DNA of 64,000 nt, from NCBI GenBank assembly GCA_009363175.1, contig CP045205.1, forward strand, positions 1,240,001-1,304,000, given 5' to 3'. Shown one piece after another: positions 38,512-46,884 of this stretch. The translations under genes were made by a program, and so were the position numbers. The notes beneath the pieces were generated by a model. It worked only from the letters and a program-made list of their open reading frames with translations, did no database searches and had not been told where the DNA came from. Position 1 is the first letter of the stretch; every line of letters begins with the position of its first letter. This DNA is from Citrobacter telavivensis (lineage in GTDB: Bacteria > Pseudomonadota > Gammaproteobacteria > Enterobacterales > Enterobacteriaceae).

Positions 38512-39184
38512 CAGACAGTGCGCCGTGTCTCCGGCTGATGGGGGGAAGCAGCACAGACCGGCGCGGTACATGAAGTCAATGCCTGTAGTTTATTATGCAT
38601 CTGGCAGGTAACGTAAAATTTAGTGTACAAAAGCCGTCGGTATTTGTGTGCTTCATCAGATTCTTACCAAAAACTGGCAAATCACACCTTTAAGAATTGA
38701 TTAATATCAATTAATGCGCACTTAATTTGCGCCGTTAAAAAATGTCCTTATTTACGACCTGTTTACCTTTTTGGCGTTTGCGGTGGTGGTGGTAAGACGT
38801 CGGATGACAAAAGGGATATGCTGCCTTAGCGAAAATAATTGAAAGAGGTCGTCGTAACTCGCTCTAAAAAAGCCCGTTATTGTCCTCAATGTAAACATTT
38901 ATCTCAGAAGTAACGTATTGGCGGATAGGAATTTTCAATAATTGCAGTGAATGTTTAGCCGGGAGAATGGGGGCTGAAAATCACTGAATTAATCCTGGCA
39001 TGTCAATAAACCCTGACATCATTAGTCTGCTACGGGTCATCTTTCACTTGAAACGGCGTTCCATTTCAAGGCGTTTTCTTAACATTTTCATCACCCGACT
39101 GCTGAAATACTGTGCGTTGACTTGTTATTCAGCCAACTGCATATTCCTCCCCAGTTAAGATGAAATAGCCTTCAGGAGCTGACG
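38512..39184. other. 673-base intergenic region at the right edge of the adhesin locus
   Basis: No convincing gene. A bulged GC-rich hairpin (GCGCCG at 38520 pairing with CGGCGC at 38559) may end the adhesin operon, though no T-run follows. A 24-codon TTG-started frame (38839-38913) encodes KKARYCPQCKHLSQK with one CxxC pair. An inverted repeat CTTGAAA-N10-TTTCAAG (39047-39070) lies upstream of the ribbon-helix-helix gene and could be its operator. Confidence 0.45.
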
Positions 39185-39385
39185 ATGCCTTCCCGCGATT
39201 ATCCCGATATCCGTAAAGCCAGAGGAACCCGTTCTAAAGATATGGTGCTGTTAAGTGCCCGTGTTGAAACCACGCTTTGGGACTATGTCCGGACACTGGC
39301 TTTAGAAACGCGTAAAAGCAAACAGGATATTATTGCCGAAGCGCTTATGCTTCATCGCATCGCCCATGAAGGCGGTCGTGAATAA
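39185..39385 (+). CDS. Small ribbon-helix-helix-like protein
   Basis: 66 residues. After a basic N-terminus the segment VLLSARVETTLWDYVRTLA, followed by RKSKQDIIAEALMLH, has the strand-helix-helix spacing of CopG/Arc-type DNA-binding proteins. CAGGAG lies 7 bases upstream of the ATG, a good ribosome-binding site. No partner toxin gene is evident. The next frame encodes a small hydrophobic protein. Confidence 0.65.
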   Translation: MPSRDYPDIRKARGTRSKDMVLLSARVETTLWDYVRTLALETRKSKQDIIAEALMLHRIAHEGGRE

Positions 39386-39405
39386 GTGCGGGCCGGTTTT
39401 ACAGG

Positions 39406-39633
39406 ATGATGCCTTTACCATTCTGGCGTTCTGTGGCGTGTATTACGGTCATCGCAGTTGGCCTGACTCTGGTCGTGACGACCGTTTCGTTCATGGCGTG
39501 GGAGCTCAGCGTGACGCTCTTTTCCTGGTCAATCGCCGCCGCCAGTAAAATCGTCGCGGCTTCACTGCTTAACGAATTACTGGCGTGGATTCACCAGGCT
39601 CCCCGCATTATGATCGTGAGCGCATGTCGTTGA
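39406..39633 (+). CDS. Putative small membrane protein
   Basis: 75 residues with one strong hydrophobic helix (ACITVIAVGLTLVVTTVSFMAW) and a weaker second one (LFSWSIAAASKIVAASLL). It starts 20 bases after the ribbon-helix-helix gene and its end overlaps the convergent yjiJ gene by 26 bases. No good ribosome-binding site. The two might form a unit, but that is guesswork. Confidence 0.4.
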   Translation: MMPLPFWRSVACITVIAVGLTLVVTTVSFMAWELSVTLFSWSIAAASKIVAASLLNELLAWIHQAPRIMIVSACR

Positions 39634-40816
39634 TACGACACGCCAGCAAACGCTTTTGTTTATAGCACTGCAGGGCGCTGATTGTTGCGGCGATAAATAA
39701 CGCCAGTGCACCACACAGCGTGGCATCGGTAATGGCCTGCGTACCGCTGCCCAACAGCGTGGTTAACAGCGGTCCCAGGATCTGCCCGATGCCGTAGGTC
39801 AGCGTGACAAACCCCAGCAGATTGAGGTTTCCTGGCACAATAAGCTGGCGCGCGAGGGTCATAACCAGCGACGTGGTACCCATAAACGTCGCGCCAAATC
39901 CCACGCTGCTCAGTACCAGCAACAGCGGAGAGCCGCTGGCTAGTGTCAGGAGCACACAGGCGGCCTGAATCACCAGGTTTGCGGTCAGACATTGCAACAC
40001 CCCCCAGCGTTTCGCGGCCCACAGCCAGGCGAAGCAGCCCGGCACAATCGAGACGCCAACCAGCGTCCACAGATGGACCGTCAGCAGTGGCGAACCCGCG
40101 TCTTTTGCCATCAACGGCAAATAGGTCGCGACGATGATGTAGCCGAATCCGGCCAGGCCGTAGAGCAGCGCCAGCAGCCACCAGCGCATCGACTGCGATA
40201 CGTTTTTTGCCTGCGTTACGGCTGGCAGCGCGTGAGCGCGGGACGGAAGCAACAGCGCCAGCAGAATCGCCAGCACGGCGGAGAAGGCCGCCGCCCCGAC
40301 CCACAGCGCGTGGGAGGAGAGCGCAAAGTGCAATCCGGCAATCACGTACTCGTTACCCAGCGCAATCCCCACGCCGACGCCAGAAAACAGTGAGGCAATG
40401 ACAAAAGGATTGCGGGTATGTTGCAGTACCAGCGTAGAGCCAAAGATCAGCATCCCGGCGCTGGCGACGCCCGCCAGAAAGCGTACCAGCATTACCACCA
40501 CTGGCCCGGAGAATAGCGCCATCGCGAGGATCAGTCCGCCGGTTGCCACCGCTGAACTCAGCAGCATGGGGCGTAAACGTCCCGGCTGATGAAAAAGTCC
40601 GAAGGAGAACAGCAGGCTGCCGACCAGGTATCCCGCATAGTTGACGCTGGCTACCCACGACAGTTCGGAAAACGTAAAGCGCCCCTCGGCCAGCAGCACC
40701 GGCAGCATCGGGGTATAGAGAAAACGGCCAATCCCCATGCCCAGCGCTAATACCATCATCCCGAAGAGGGCGGTGCTGAGTGAATACCGGTCTGCGATGT
40801 GCTGTGGCTGGCTCAT
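39608..40816 (-). CDS. yjiJ: MFS transporter YjiJ (YbfB/YjiJ family)
   Basis: 402 residues with about 12 hydrophobic helices. The start (FGMMVLALGMGIGRFLYTPMLPVLL) is the hallmark of the YbfB/YjiJ family of major facilitator proteins. The substrate is unknown in E. coli too. Position next to yjiK and yjiM supports orthology. It is transcribed away from yjiK's end, 78 bases downstream of it on the same strand. Confidence 0.88.
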   Translation of the reverse strand: MSQPQHIADRYSLSTALFGMMVLALGMGIGRFLYTPMLPVLLAEGRFTFSELSWVASVNYAGYLVGSLLFSFGLFHQPGRLRPMLLSSAVATGGLILAMALFSGPVVVMLVRFLAGVASAGMLIFGSTLVLQHTRNPFVIASLFSGVGVGIALGNEYVIAGLHFALSSHALWVGAAAFSAVLAILLALLLPSRAHALPAVTQAKNVSQSMRWWLLALLYGLAGFGYIIVATYLPLMAKDAGSPLLTVHLWTLVGVSIVPGCFAWLWAAKRWGVLQCLTANLVIQAACVLLTLASGSPLLLVLSSVGFGATFMGTTSLVMTLARQLIVPGNLNLLGFVTLTYGIGQILGPLLTTLLGSGTQAITDATLCGALALFIAATISALQCYKQKRLLACRINDMRSRS

Positions 40817-40894
40817 GCCGTACCCATTGTTATTTGTCGTGTGCGAAATGCGAGAGTAACAAATTTATAACAAATGGGTAAGGCGATGGAGGAA

Positions 40895-41758
40895 TTATTG
40901 TGCGGTGTTGGACGTGAAGCGGTAAAACAAATTAGGCTCAGCAACCATAAACAGCGATCCCTGGTTATCCATCGCGATCCCTTCTGCCTGCCGTATGGTG
41001 TGTTCTAACCCGTGGTGGCCTTCGGTCAGCGTCATGACGCCGATGACGTCGCCGTCGGTTTTGACCTCTTTGAGCACGCGTGATTCGTGAGACAGGATCA
41101 GCAGGCTATTCTGTCGCGCATTAAATTCCGCGCCTGAAATATCCTTCACATTAAGCTGCTGTTGCAGAGTATTGTCTTTAGCAATAGTCAAATTGTCATT
41201 ATTGAGCAGCCCCGTCACTTTATAGATCCCAATCGGTCTCTTTTCTTTGAAAAACCAGAATGTCTTTTTCTCTCGTGACCAGGCGAGTCCCTCAAAGCCA
41301 TCGTTGGTCGGGGTTTCATACAGATCAAGCTTCAACTTTTTTATGATGTTCACCTGTGACTGCGCATTGATAGTAATAACGTAAATGGAATAATCACTTT
41401 CATCGCTGATGACAAAGGTGTCGTCGCCGATGAACTCAATGGTCTCCAGATCGCGAATAAAATCGAGTGGGATGGTACGCAGTAATTGACCCTGTTTGGT
41501 CAATTCAATAATCGCGGCAGGTTTATTGATCGTGCTGAACAGCGTGTCACTTTTATCAGACCAGGTGAGTGAGGAGACATTCTTTTTCACTCCGGCGATT
41601 CGTTCCCCATCTATCGTCACGCGATAATCCGCAAGGGAATTATTGTCGCCGTCGGGCGCGGCCCCACCCGATACGACATCACTCACTCCCACAATGAGTA
41701 AAGCAAGAAGTAGCATGACTCGCAGAGGGGGATTCAGACATCGGGCGGACAATCTCAT
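40895..41758 (-). CDS. yjiK: SdiA-regulated-family protein YjiK
   Basis: 287 residues. An N-terminal hydrophobic stretch (VMLLLALLIVGVSDVV) serves as signal or anchor, then a repeated beta pattern (SSLTWSDKSDTLFSTINKP, DLETIEFIGDDTFVISDE, GFEGLAWSREKKTFWFFKE, QAEGIAMDNQGSLFMVAEPN) like a beta-propeller of the SdiA-regulated family. It closely matches E. coli YjiK as I recall it. It is probably periplasmic; biochemical function unknown. Confidence 0.88.
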   Translation of the reverse strand: MRLSARCLNPPLRVMLLLALLIVGVSDVVSGGAAPDGDNNSLADYRVTIDGERIAGVKKNVSSLTWSDKSDTLFSTINKPAAIIELTKQGQLLRTIPLDFIRDLETIEFIGDDTFVISDESDYSIYVITINAQSQVNIIKKLKLDLYETPTNDGFEGLAWSREKKTFWFFKEKRPIGIYKVTGLLNNDNLTIAKDNTLQQQLNVKDISGAEFNARQNSLLILSHESRVLKEVKTDGDVIGVMTLTEGHHGLEHTIRQAEGIAMDNQGSLFMVAEPNLFYRFTSNTAQ

Positions 41759-41831
41759 TATTCTTCCTTAAATAAAATCAAAGAGAGCAAGATGAGAAGT
41801 ATAACGATTTATCTTAATGAATCCTTAACTT

Positions 41832-41861
41832 CGCGATAATTGCAGAGTGAAATTTATCGCG
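41832..41861 (-). terminator. Hairpin after the yjiM-yjiL-DUF3343 operon
   Basis: CGCGATAA and its complement TTATCGCG flank a 14-base loop, 11 bases past the DUF3343 stop. The loop is long and there is no clear T-run, so termination is only possible, not shown. Confidence 0.35.
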
Positions 41862-41871
41862 GTTTAGCGGG

Positions 41872-42129
41872 TCAACGCGCTGGCGCATCGAAGGTTGCCA
41901 CACATTGCCAGTCGCCCGACTCAAGGCGGTAGATCGATTCGGTGTGACCGGGGATCACCCACCGCTCTTCTTCTCCGGGCTGGCAATGCAGGTAGACACA
42001 CAGCCCGCAGCCCCCGCGCAACTGGCGGGGAATATCAGCAACCCGAAAGGTCATGCCTGCGGCCTGCAACGCTTTGCGGGTCTGAATCACGCCCACCGTC
42101 GAATGAAACAAAAACAGGTATTCCGTCAT
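41872..42129 (-). CDS. DUF3343 small protein (putative Se/S carrier-like)
   Basis: 85 residues: MTEYLFLFHSTVGVIQTRKAL, the motif DIPRQLRGGCGLCVYLHC with three clustered cysteines, and a hydrophilic tail. This is the DUF3343 pattern, annotated in families as Se/S carrier-like. It overlaps yjiL by 4 bases (ATGA), so it is translated with the YjiL/YjiM pair and may supply or handle sulfur or the Fe-S cluster for them; that is inference. Confidence 0.8.
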   Translation of the reverse strand: MTEYLFLFHSTVGVIQTRKALQAAGMTFRVADIPRQLRGGCGLCVYLHCQPGEEERWVIPGHTESIYRLESGDWQCVATFDAPAR

Positions 42130-42893
42130 TCGCGCTTTCTCTGCCGTTGACCAATCAGCGCCGCGCCAATGGCACCGGCAAACTGCGCGTCAGGGTGGGT
42201 GTGTACCGGGATGCCGACATGGCCTTCCAGCATATGGGCAAAGGCCGCGCAGTGGCTGACGCCGCCGGTAAACAGCAGCGGACCTTGTGAGGAGAGTCGA
42301 CCAATGAAGTTGGCGCTGCGCCGCGCCATTGCGTTGATCACGCCCGCGAGGATCGCTTCCGGAGCGATACCCGCAGAGCGCAGGCTAATCACTTCGGATT
42401 CGGCAAAGACGGTGCACATGCTGCTGATGGCGTGCGGCGCAACGCCGGCGGTAATGGCGTCGAGTTGCTCCACGCTGGCGCCCAGGGTACGCGAAATGAC
42501 CTCCAGAAAACGTCCGGTGCCCGCTGCACACTTGTCATTCATCAGAAAGTCGGTGAGGTTGCCGTCGTCATCCAGTTGGATAACCTTGCTGTCCTGTCCG
42601 CCAATATCAATGACCGTGCGGGTGGCGGGAGCCAGTAGCCGCGCCCCCAGTCCGTGACAGGAAATTTCGGTTACCTGCTTGTCGGCAAAATCAACCAACT
42701 GGCGACCATAGCCGGTTAAGGTCAGGTACGGTCGCGTTTCCAGACCTTGTGCGAGAACGTCCCAGGCCTCGCGGATGGCGTCGGCTGGTCGGAATGGCGT
42801 CGGGCACAGGAAACGGCGCTGAATCACGCCGCCTGCCAGTAAGATACCTTTGGTCGCCGTCGAGCCGGAATCAATCCCTATCGAATACGTCAC
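42126..42893 (-). CDS. yjiL: YjiL, ATP-dependent activator of 2-hydroxyacyl-CoA dehydratase type
   Basis: 255 residues of the BcrAD/BadFG (ASKHA) fold. Seen: phosphate loop IGIDSGSTATKG, second loop VIDIGGQDSKVI, NDKCAAGTGRFLEVI with the first cluster Cys and MCTVFAESEVISL with the second. Related activators such as HgdC are dimers holding one [4Fe-4S] cluster between subunits and use ATP to inject an electron into a dehydratase. YjiM, encoded 9 bases upstream, is the obvious partner. Confidence 0.9.
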   Translation of the reverse strand: MTYSIGIDSGSTATKGILLAGGVIQRRFLCPTPFRPADAIREAWDVLAQGLETRPYLTLTGYGRQLVDFADKQVTEISCHGLGARLLAPATRTVIDIGGQDSKVIQLDDDGNLTDFLMNDKCAAGTGRFLEVISRTLGASVEQLDAITAGVAPHAISSMCTVFAESEVISLRSAGIAPEAILAGVINAMARRSANFIGRLSSQGPLLFTGGVSHCAAFAHMLEGHVGIPVHTHPDAQFAGAIGAALIGQRQRKRE

Positions 42894-42902
42894 GCCTGTT
42901 CC

Positions 42903-44054
42903 TTACAGCATTTCAATAAAGGCCGCGACGCGGGTGCTGAGTTGGCCGATATCCGAGGTGGAGTAGTCGGTTTCAATGGCGATATAAGGGAGGTTGTGCT
43001 GCTGACGAACATGACGCTTAATGGCCAGTGACTCAACGGCATAGGTATGACAGGCCTGCAAAATCACATCCACCACGCCGTCGGCCTGGTACTCTTCCAC
43101 CATTTGACTGAGCAGCGTCAGACGCTGTTCGTTTGGAGAGATGCACGAACAGCCGATGGCGAGATATTTATCGGTGAGCGCGTCATAGACGTCGCCGGTT
43201 TCCGCAACGCACTGCTCGGTCGCCTTCGCGCCGGTGCAGTTTTCGTATCCCACCACCCAACCGCCGTTGTCTTCAATGGCGCGCACCACTTTTTCTGCCG
43301 CCCCGCCAATCGGGCAACCGGTGATCAGAATGCGCGGACGGGCGTCCAGTCGTTTGCCATCTTGCCACGCCTGGCGCACCCGCGCGGTCATGCTGTTCAG
43401 TTCGTCAATGAGGGCTTCTTTATCAAAGCGGAAGGTTGCACCGTACACCACTTTCAGGATATCGCTGCCGCTCAATGCGGGGGGATTAAGCTGCCCGAGA
43501 CGATAGAAATTCGCCAGCGCGCGACGTTCACGGTTTTTGAGGACAATGGCTTCACGCAGCGCCGCTTCAGTTACCGGCGTCCCAAAGCGTGCTTCCACGG
43601 CCTGTTGCAGGCGCAGAATTTCTGCTTTCCACAGTGTGCGTGAGGCGGCATCCTGGCTGCTGTTTGGCAACTGCATGACGTGAACGGCTTTAAACTCAGC
43701 CATGTACTCGTACATTTTCTTTTTGCCGTCGCAGGTGGTTTCACCCACCACTAGGTCAGAAAAGTAGAAATAGGGGCATTTGTCGGTTTTGCCGAAGCCG
43801 TAGCTACTTTTGATCAACGGGCAGAGGTTGCGCGGCAGATCTTTTTCGGCCTCTTCGATGGTTTCATCGGACGTTGAGCACAGCGAGACCACCACCGCTC
43901 CCGCCGCCATCGGGATCTCCTGCGGCATGAAGGTGCAATAGGTCCCCACCAGCGGGATACCCTGCTCTTTGAGATCCATCACGGTGAGAAAGCCTTTCTG
44001 GCGGGCTTCAGAAAACTGGTCGAAAATGGCGGGTAGATCGGTGATAAGCGACAT
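42903..44054 (-). CDS. yjiM: YjiM, 2-hydroxyacyl-CoA dehydratase D/HgdB-like protein
   Basis: 383 residues, same length as E. coli YjiM. Cysteines at GTYCTFMP, LCSTSD, NLCPLIKSSYGFGKTDKCPYF and ILQACHTYAVES fit cluster binding of the HgdB family. Together with YjiL it resembles an activator/dehydratase pair for radical dehydration or reduction, but only one dehydratase subunit is encoded and its substrate is unknown. Operon with yjiL and DUF3343. Confidence 0.9.
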   Translation of the reverse strand: MSLITDLPAIFDQFSEARQKGFLTVMDLKEQGIPLVGTYCTFMPQEIPMAAGAVVVSLCSTSDETIEEAEKDLPRNLCPLIKSSYGFGKTDKCPYFYFSDLVVGETTCDGKKKMYEYMAEFKAVHVMQLPNSSQDAASRTLWKAEILRLQQAVEARFGTPVTEAALREAIVLKNRERRALANFYRLGQLNPPALSGSDILKVVYGATFRFDKEALIDELNSMTARVRQAWQDGKRLDARPRILITGCPIGGAAEKVVRAIEDNGGWVVGYENCTGAKATEQCVAETGDVYDALTDKYLAIGCSCISPNEQRLTLLSQMVEEYQADGVVDVILQACHTYAVESLAIKRHVRQQHNLPYIAIETDYSTSDIGQLSTRVAAFIEML

Positions 44055-44150
44055 GGATTTTCCTTCCCCGTGACACGGGAGATGTTAAAAGTGTTCGCAT
44101 TATAACCATGTCATTATTGTGGGTTTATTGATCTCCCGCCAGGTAAGGCA

Positions 44151-44390
44151 CTATAAAATTTTCTTCAGATCCATCTCTTCCTGGATGCGCTCGCTCCAGG
44201 CAAGATGCGTGCGAATCGCCTCCTCAATGCCCGCGTTGTAGTACGCCGGACCCAATTTTTCGCTAATAAAATCAATAAAAAACTCGGCGTCGAACTGTTC
44301 CAGCTCCAGTTCGAAATGATCGCGGCAGTAGTCTCTGAGCGCCTCGCGCAGACCGTCGCGTTCCGCCGGGGACAGGGTAATGTCAGCCAT
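44151..44390 (-). CDS. DUF2164 family small protein
   Basis: 79 residues, acidic, with LREALRDYCRDHFELELEQFDAEFF-like helices and FISEKLGPAYYNAGI, the DUF2164 core. Function unknown. It starts 9 bases after yjiN's stop on the same strand, behind TTTAAGGAG, so it is probably co-transcribed with yjiN. Confidence 0.82.
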   Translation of the reverse strand: MADITLSPAERDGLREALRDYCRDHFELELEQFDAEFFIDFISEKLGPAYYNAGIEEAIRTHLAWSERIQEEMDLKKIL

Positions 44391-44399
44391 TTTTTCTCC

Positions 44400-45683
44400 T
44401 TAAAAAGTGGGCAGTGCGGGCAGTAGTGAGGGGATTTGCGACAACAGATATAACACCAGCCCGATAGTCCCGCCCACCAGCGTGCCGTTGACGCGGATAA
44501 ACTGCAAATCTTTACCGATGTTGAGTTCAATTTGCCGCGACATATCGCGGGCATCCCAGCTTTTCACCGTGTCGCTGATGTGGCGGGTCAGGAAGGCGGC
44601 AAACTCCGGTGCTACCCGATGGGCGGCCTGCTCCAGATGGCCGTTGAGCGAGGCGCGTAGCGCATCGTCGGCAACCAGCGTTTCGCCAAACCACTGTCCG
44701 GCATGGGCGATTCGCTGTTTCACCCGGGAATCCTCGGCGTTGATATCATTCTTTAACCACTGGCGTAAATCCGCCCACAGCTCGCCGAGATAGCGGTTAA
44801 AGGCATCATCTTCTTTCAGGTAATCCTTGATGCTTTCCGCCCGGTTCGCCATCTCCGGATCGTTTTTCAGTTTGTCGATGAGCATAAAGGTGGCGCGATC
44901 GAAGGCGTGGCGGATCTGATGCGCGCGATCGTGGCTGATGTCATCAAGCAGCGAGTTCACCGCCTCTGACACCAGTTCTGCACTGTGCTCGCCCAGCCAC
45001 TCGGTGGGCAGAATTCGGGCCTTCAGCGGGTGCTCGGTCTCCAGCCAGTGGACGATTTGCCGGGCGATAAAGGTTCTGGAACTGTCGCGCTGGAGGAGCG
45101 CTATCAACTGGGCGATCAGCGTGTCGAGCAACTCCTGATGGCGATCGTTTTTGGTCATGCTTTCCAGCATCAGGGCGCTGGTGCCAGAGAGATCGACCTT
45201 ATCAATTGCCTTATGCACCGCACGTTTTAGCAGGCGCTGGATACGGGCATCATCGGTCAGCTCCAGAAAACCACTCATGATCTGCAACAGATGCTGCCCG
45301 ATCCGCTGGGCGTTTTCCGGCTGGCTGAACCAGTTGCCAATCAGTAGCGCGGGCTCATGGCGGCGGATTAGCGCGACCAGAGACTGGGTATCGAGGAATT
45401 TCTCCTGCACGAACTGACCCAGGTTCTCGCCGATCCGGTCCTTATTACGGGGAATAATCGCCGTGTGCCGAGAAATGAACGGGAGGGGGACGCGGCGAAA
45501 CAGCGCCACCACCGCAAACCAGTCCGCCAGCGCACCGACCATCGCCGCCTCGGCAATGGCTTTGATCCCGCTGACCCAAAAGCCGGGCGGCAGGAAGAGG
45601 GTGACGACGAACGTGGTGGCAGCGATCAGCAGTAATGAGAGCGCCAACAGTTTGGCGCGTTTGAGTTCAGCGATTTTATTCAT
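44400..45683 (-). CDS. yjiN: Inner membrane protein YjiN (DUF445)
   Basis: 427 residues from the ATG at 45683, which reproduces the E. coli YjiN start (MNKIAELKRAKLLAL); a longer frame begins at 45758 but has no support. Two N-terminal hydrophobic stretches (LSLLLIAATTFVVTLFLPP and the AEAAMVGALADWFAVVALF region) and one at the C-terminus flank a long helical part. DUF445 proteins have no settled function. Strong similarity to the E. coli protein across its length. Confidence 0.9.
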   Translation of the reverse strand: MNKIAELKRAKLLALSLLLIAATTFVVTLFLPPGFWVSGIKAIAEAAMVGALADWFAVVALFRRVPLPFISRHTAIIPRNKDRIGENLGQFVQEKFLDTQSLVALIRRHEPALLIGNWFSQPENAQRIGQHLLQIMSGFLELTDDARIQRLLKRAVHKAIDKVDLSGTSALMLESMTKNDRHQELLDTLIAQLIALLQRDSSRTFIARQIVHWLETEHPLKARILPTEWLGEHSAELVSEAVNSLLDDISHDRAHQIRHAFDRATFMLIDKLKNDPEMANRAESIKDYLKEDDAFNRYLGELWADLRQWLKNDINAEDSRVKQRIAHAGQWFGETLVADDALRASLNGHLEQAAHRVAPEFAAFLTRHISDTVKSWDARDMSRQIELNIGKDLQFIRVNGTLVGGTIGLVLYLLSQIPSLLPALPTF

Positions 45684-45733
45684 AGGGTTAAGGATAGAGC
45701 CAGACGGGGGGATCGTGCAAAAACAACCGGGGA

Positions 45734-46660
45734 TCAGCCGGGGATCCAGTTGTCCCACGCCGGCAGCGTCCCTAGCTCTGCGACCAGAAAATCAATAAAT
45801 GAACGCACCTTCGGGTTGCTGTATTTGCTGGGGAAATAGAGCGCATAAAGGGTGTGCGTTTCGCAGGTGATGGTGCCGTCGAGCATTAGCGGGGTGATCT
45901 CCTCTTTCTGAATATGATCGCCAATCAGATAGGTGGGCAGATAGGCTACGCCCTGATCTTCCAGCACCGATTTCAGCAGCACCAGGCTGCTGTTGGCCTG
46001 GATAGGCATATGCAGTTTCAACTGATGCAGGCGATCCTGCTCGTCGGCAACCTTCAGAACGGGGGTCAGGCCGGGGTAAACCAGACAGTCATGATTCACC
46101 AGATCGGTACGCCGTAGCGGCATTCCTTTTTTCGCGAGGTAACCGGGAGACGCGCAGTACGCCCAGCGGATAGGCACCAGTTTACGCATGGCATAGTTTT
46201 GCGGTGGCGCGGTGGAGATGCGCAGGGCGATATCGAAATCCGTGTCGTTCAGATTGACGAAGTTATCGTTGAGATCGATATACAGATTCACATCCGGGTA
46301 CTGGGTGCGATATTTGTCCACCAGATTGACCAGTCGGGAATAGCCGAAGGCAATCGAACAGGTAATGCGTAATTCACCCTGCGGATTGTGATAATAACCG
46401 GAGGTGGTATTTAACGTTTCATCAAACTCTTTCAGTAATTTATTGGCCCGGTTAAATAAATATTGCCCGGCGTCGGTCAGGGTAATACTGCGGGTCGTGC
46501 GCTTAATTAATGTGGTCCCCAGCGTATCCTCCATTGCCGCCAGACTTTTACTGACCGCCGACGGCGACACGTTAAGTTGCACCGCGGCTTCAGATAATCC
46601 TCCGCAGTCCACAATCCGGACAAAAAATTCTAAATGCTTGAGAGAAATGGGTGTGCTCAT
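45734..46660 (-). CDS. LysR-family transcriptional regulator
   Basis: 308 residues. N-terminal winged helix-turn-helix (LKHLEFFVRIVDCGGLSEAA, then VSPSAVSKSLAAMEDTLG) and a C-terminal substrate-binding-like domain (from about 90). It is divergent from the symporter/lyase pair across 224 bases, the classic arrangement for control of those genes in response to a pathway metabolite. It also reads towards yjiN, 50 bases away. Confidence 0.88.
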   Translation of the reverse strand: MSTPISLKHLEFFVRIVDCGGLSEAAVQLNVSPSAVSKSLAAMEDTLGTTLIKRTTRSITLTDAGQYLFNRANKLLKEFDETLNTTSGYYHNPQGELRITCSIAFGYSRLVNLVDKYRTQYPDVNLYIDLNDNFVNLNDTDFDIALRISTAPPQNYAMRKLVPIRWAYCASPGYLAKKGMPLRRTDLVNHDCLVYPGLTPVLKVADEQDRLHQLKLHMPIQANSSLVLLKSVLEDQGVAYLPTYLIGDHIQKEEITPLMLDGTITCETHTLYALYFPSKYSNPKVRSFIDFLVAELGTLPAWDNWIPG

Positions 46661-46884
46661 TGTTTCCTTTTACTCACAAGTGATTTGCAAAAACGGTACG
46701 AATAGGCCGTTACATTGGGTTTTGAAACATGTAACTATTGAACCACAGGAAACGACCTACGCACAAAATGAAAAAATAACAACTTAAGTGAGTTGCGTCA
46801 CAAATAGTAAGGAGGCAAAAACAGAACGTCGCCAAATTGTGAATTTACTCTCATTTAATTCCATTCTTATAAAAGGTACCGATT
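46661..46884. promoter_or_regulatory. Divergent promoter region between LysR gene and symporter
   Basis: 224 AT-rich bases that must hold the promoters of both the regulator and the symporter/lyase operon. I saw no perfect long palindrome; a T-N11-A LysR box is likely but cannot be fixed by eye. A short run AAAAGGTACCGATT precedes the symporter ATG. Confidence 0.5.

Noticed and set aside
45684..45758. N-terminal extension of YjiN
   Set aside because: The E. coli orthologue starts at the internal ATG (45683) and the extra residues look non-coding.
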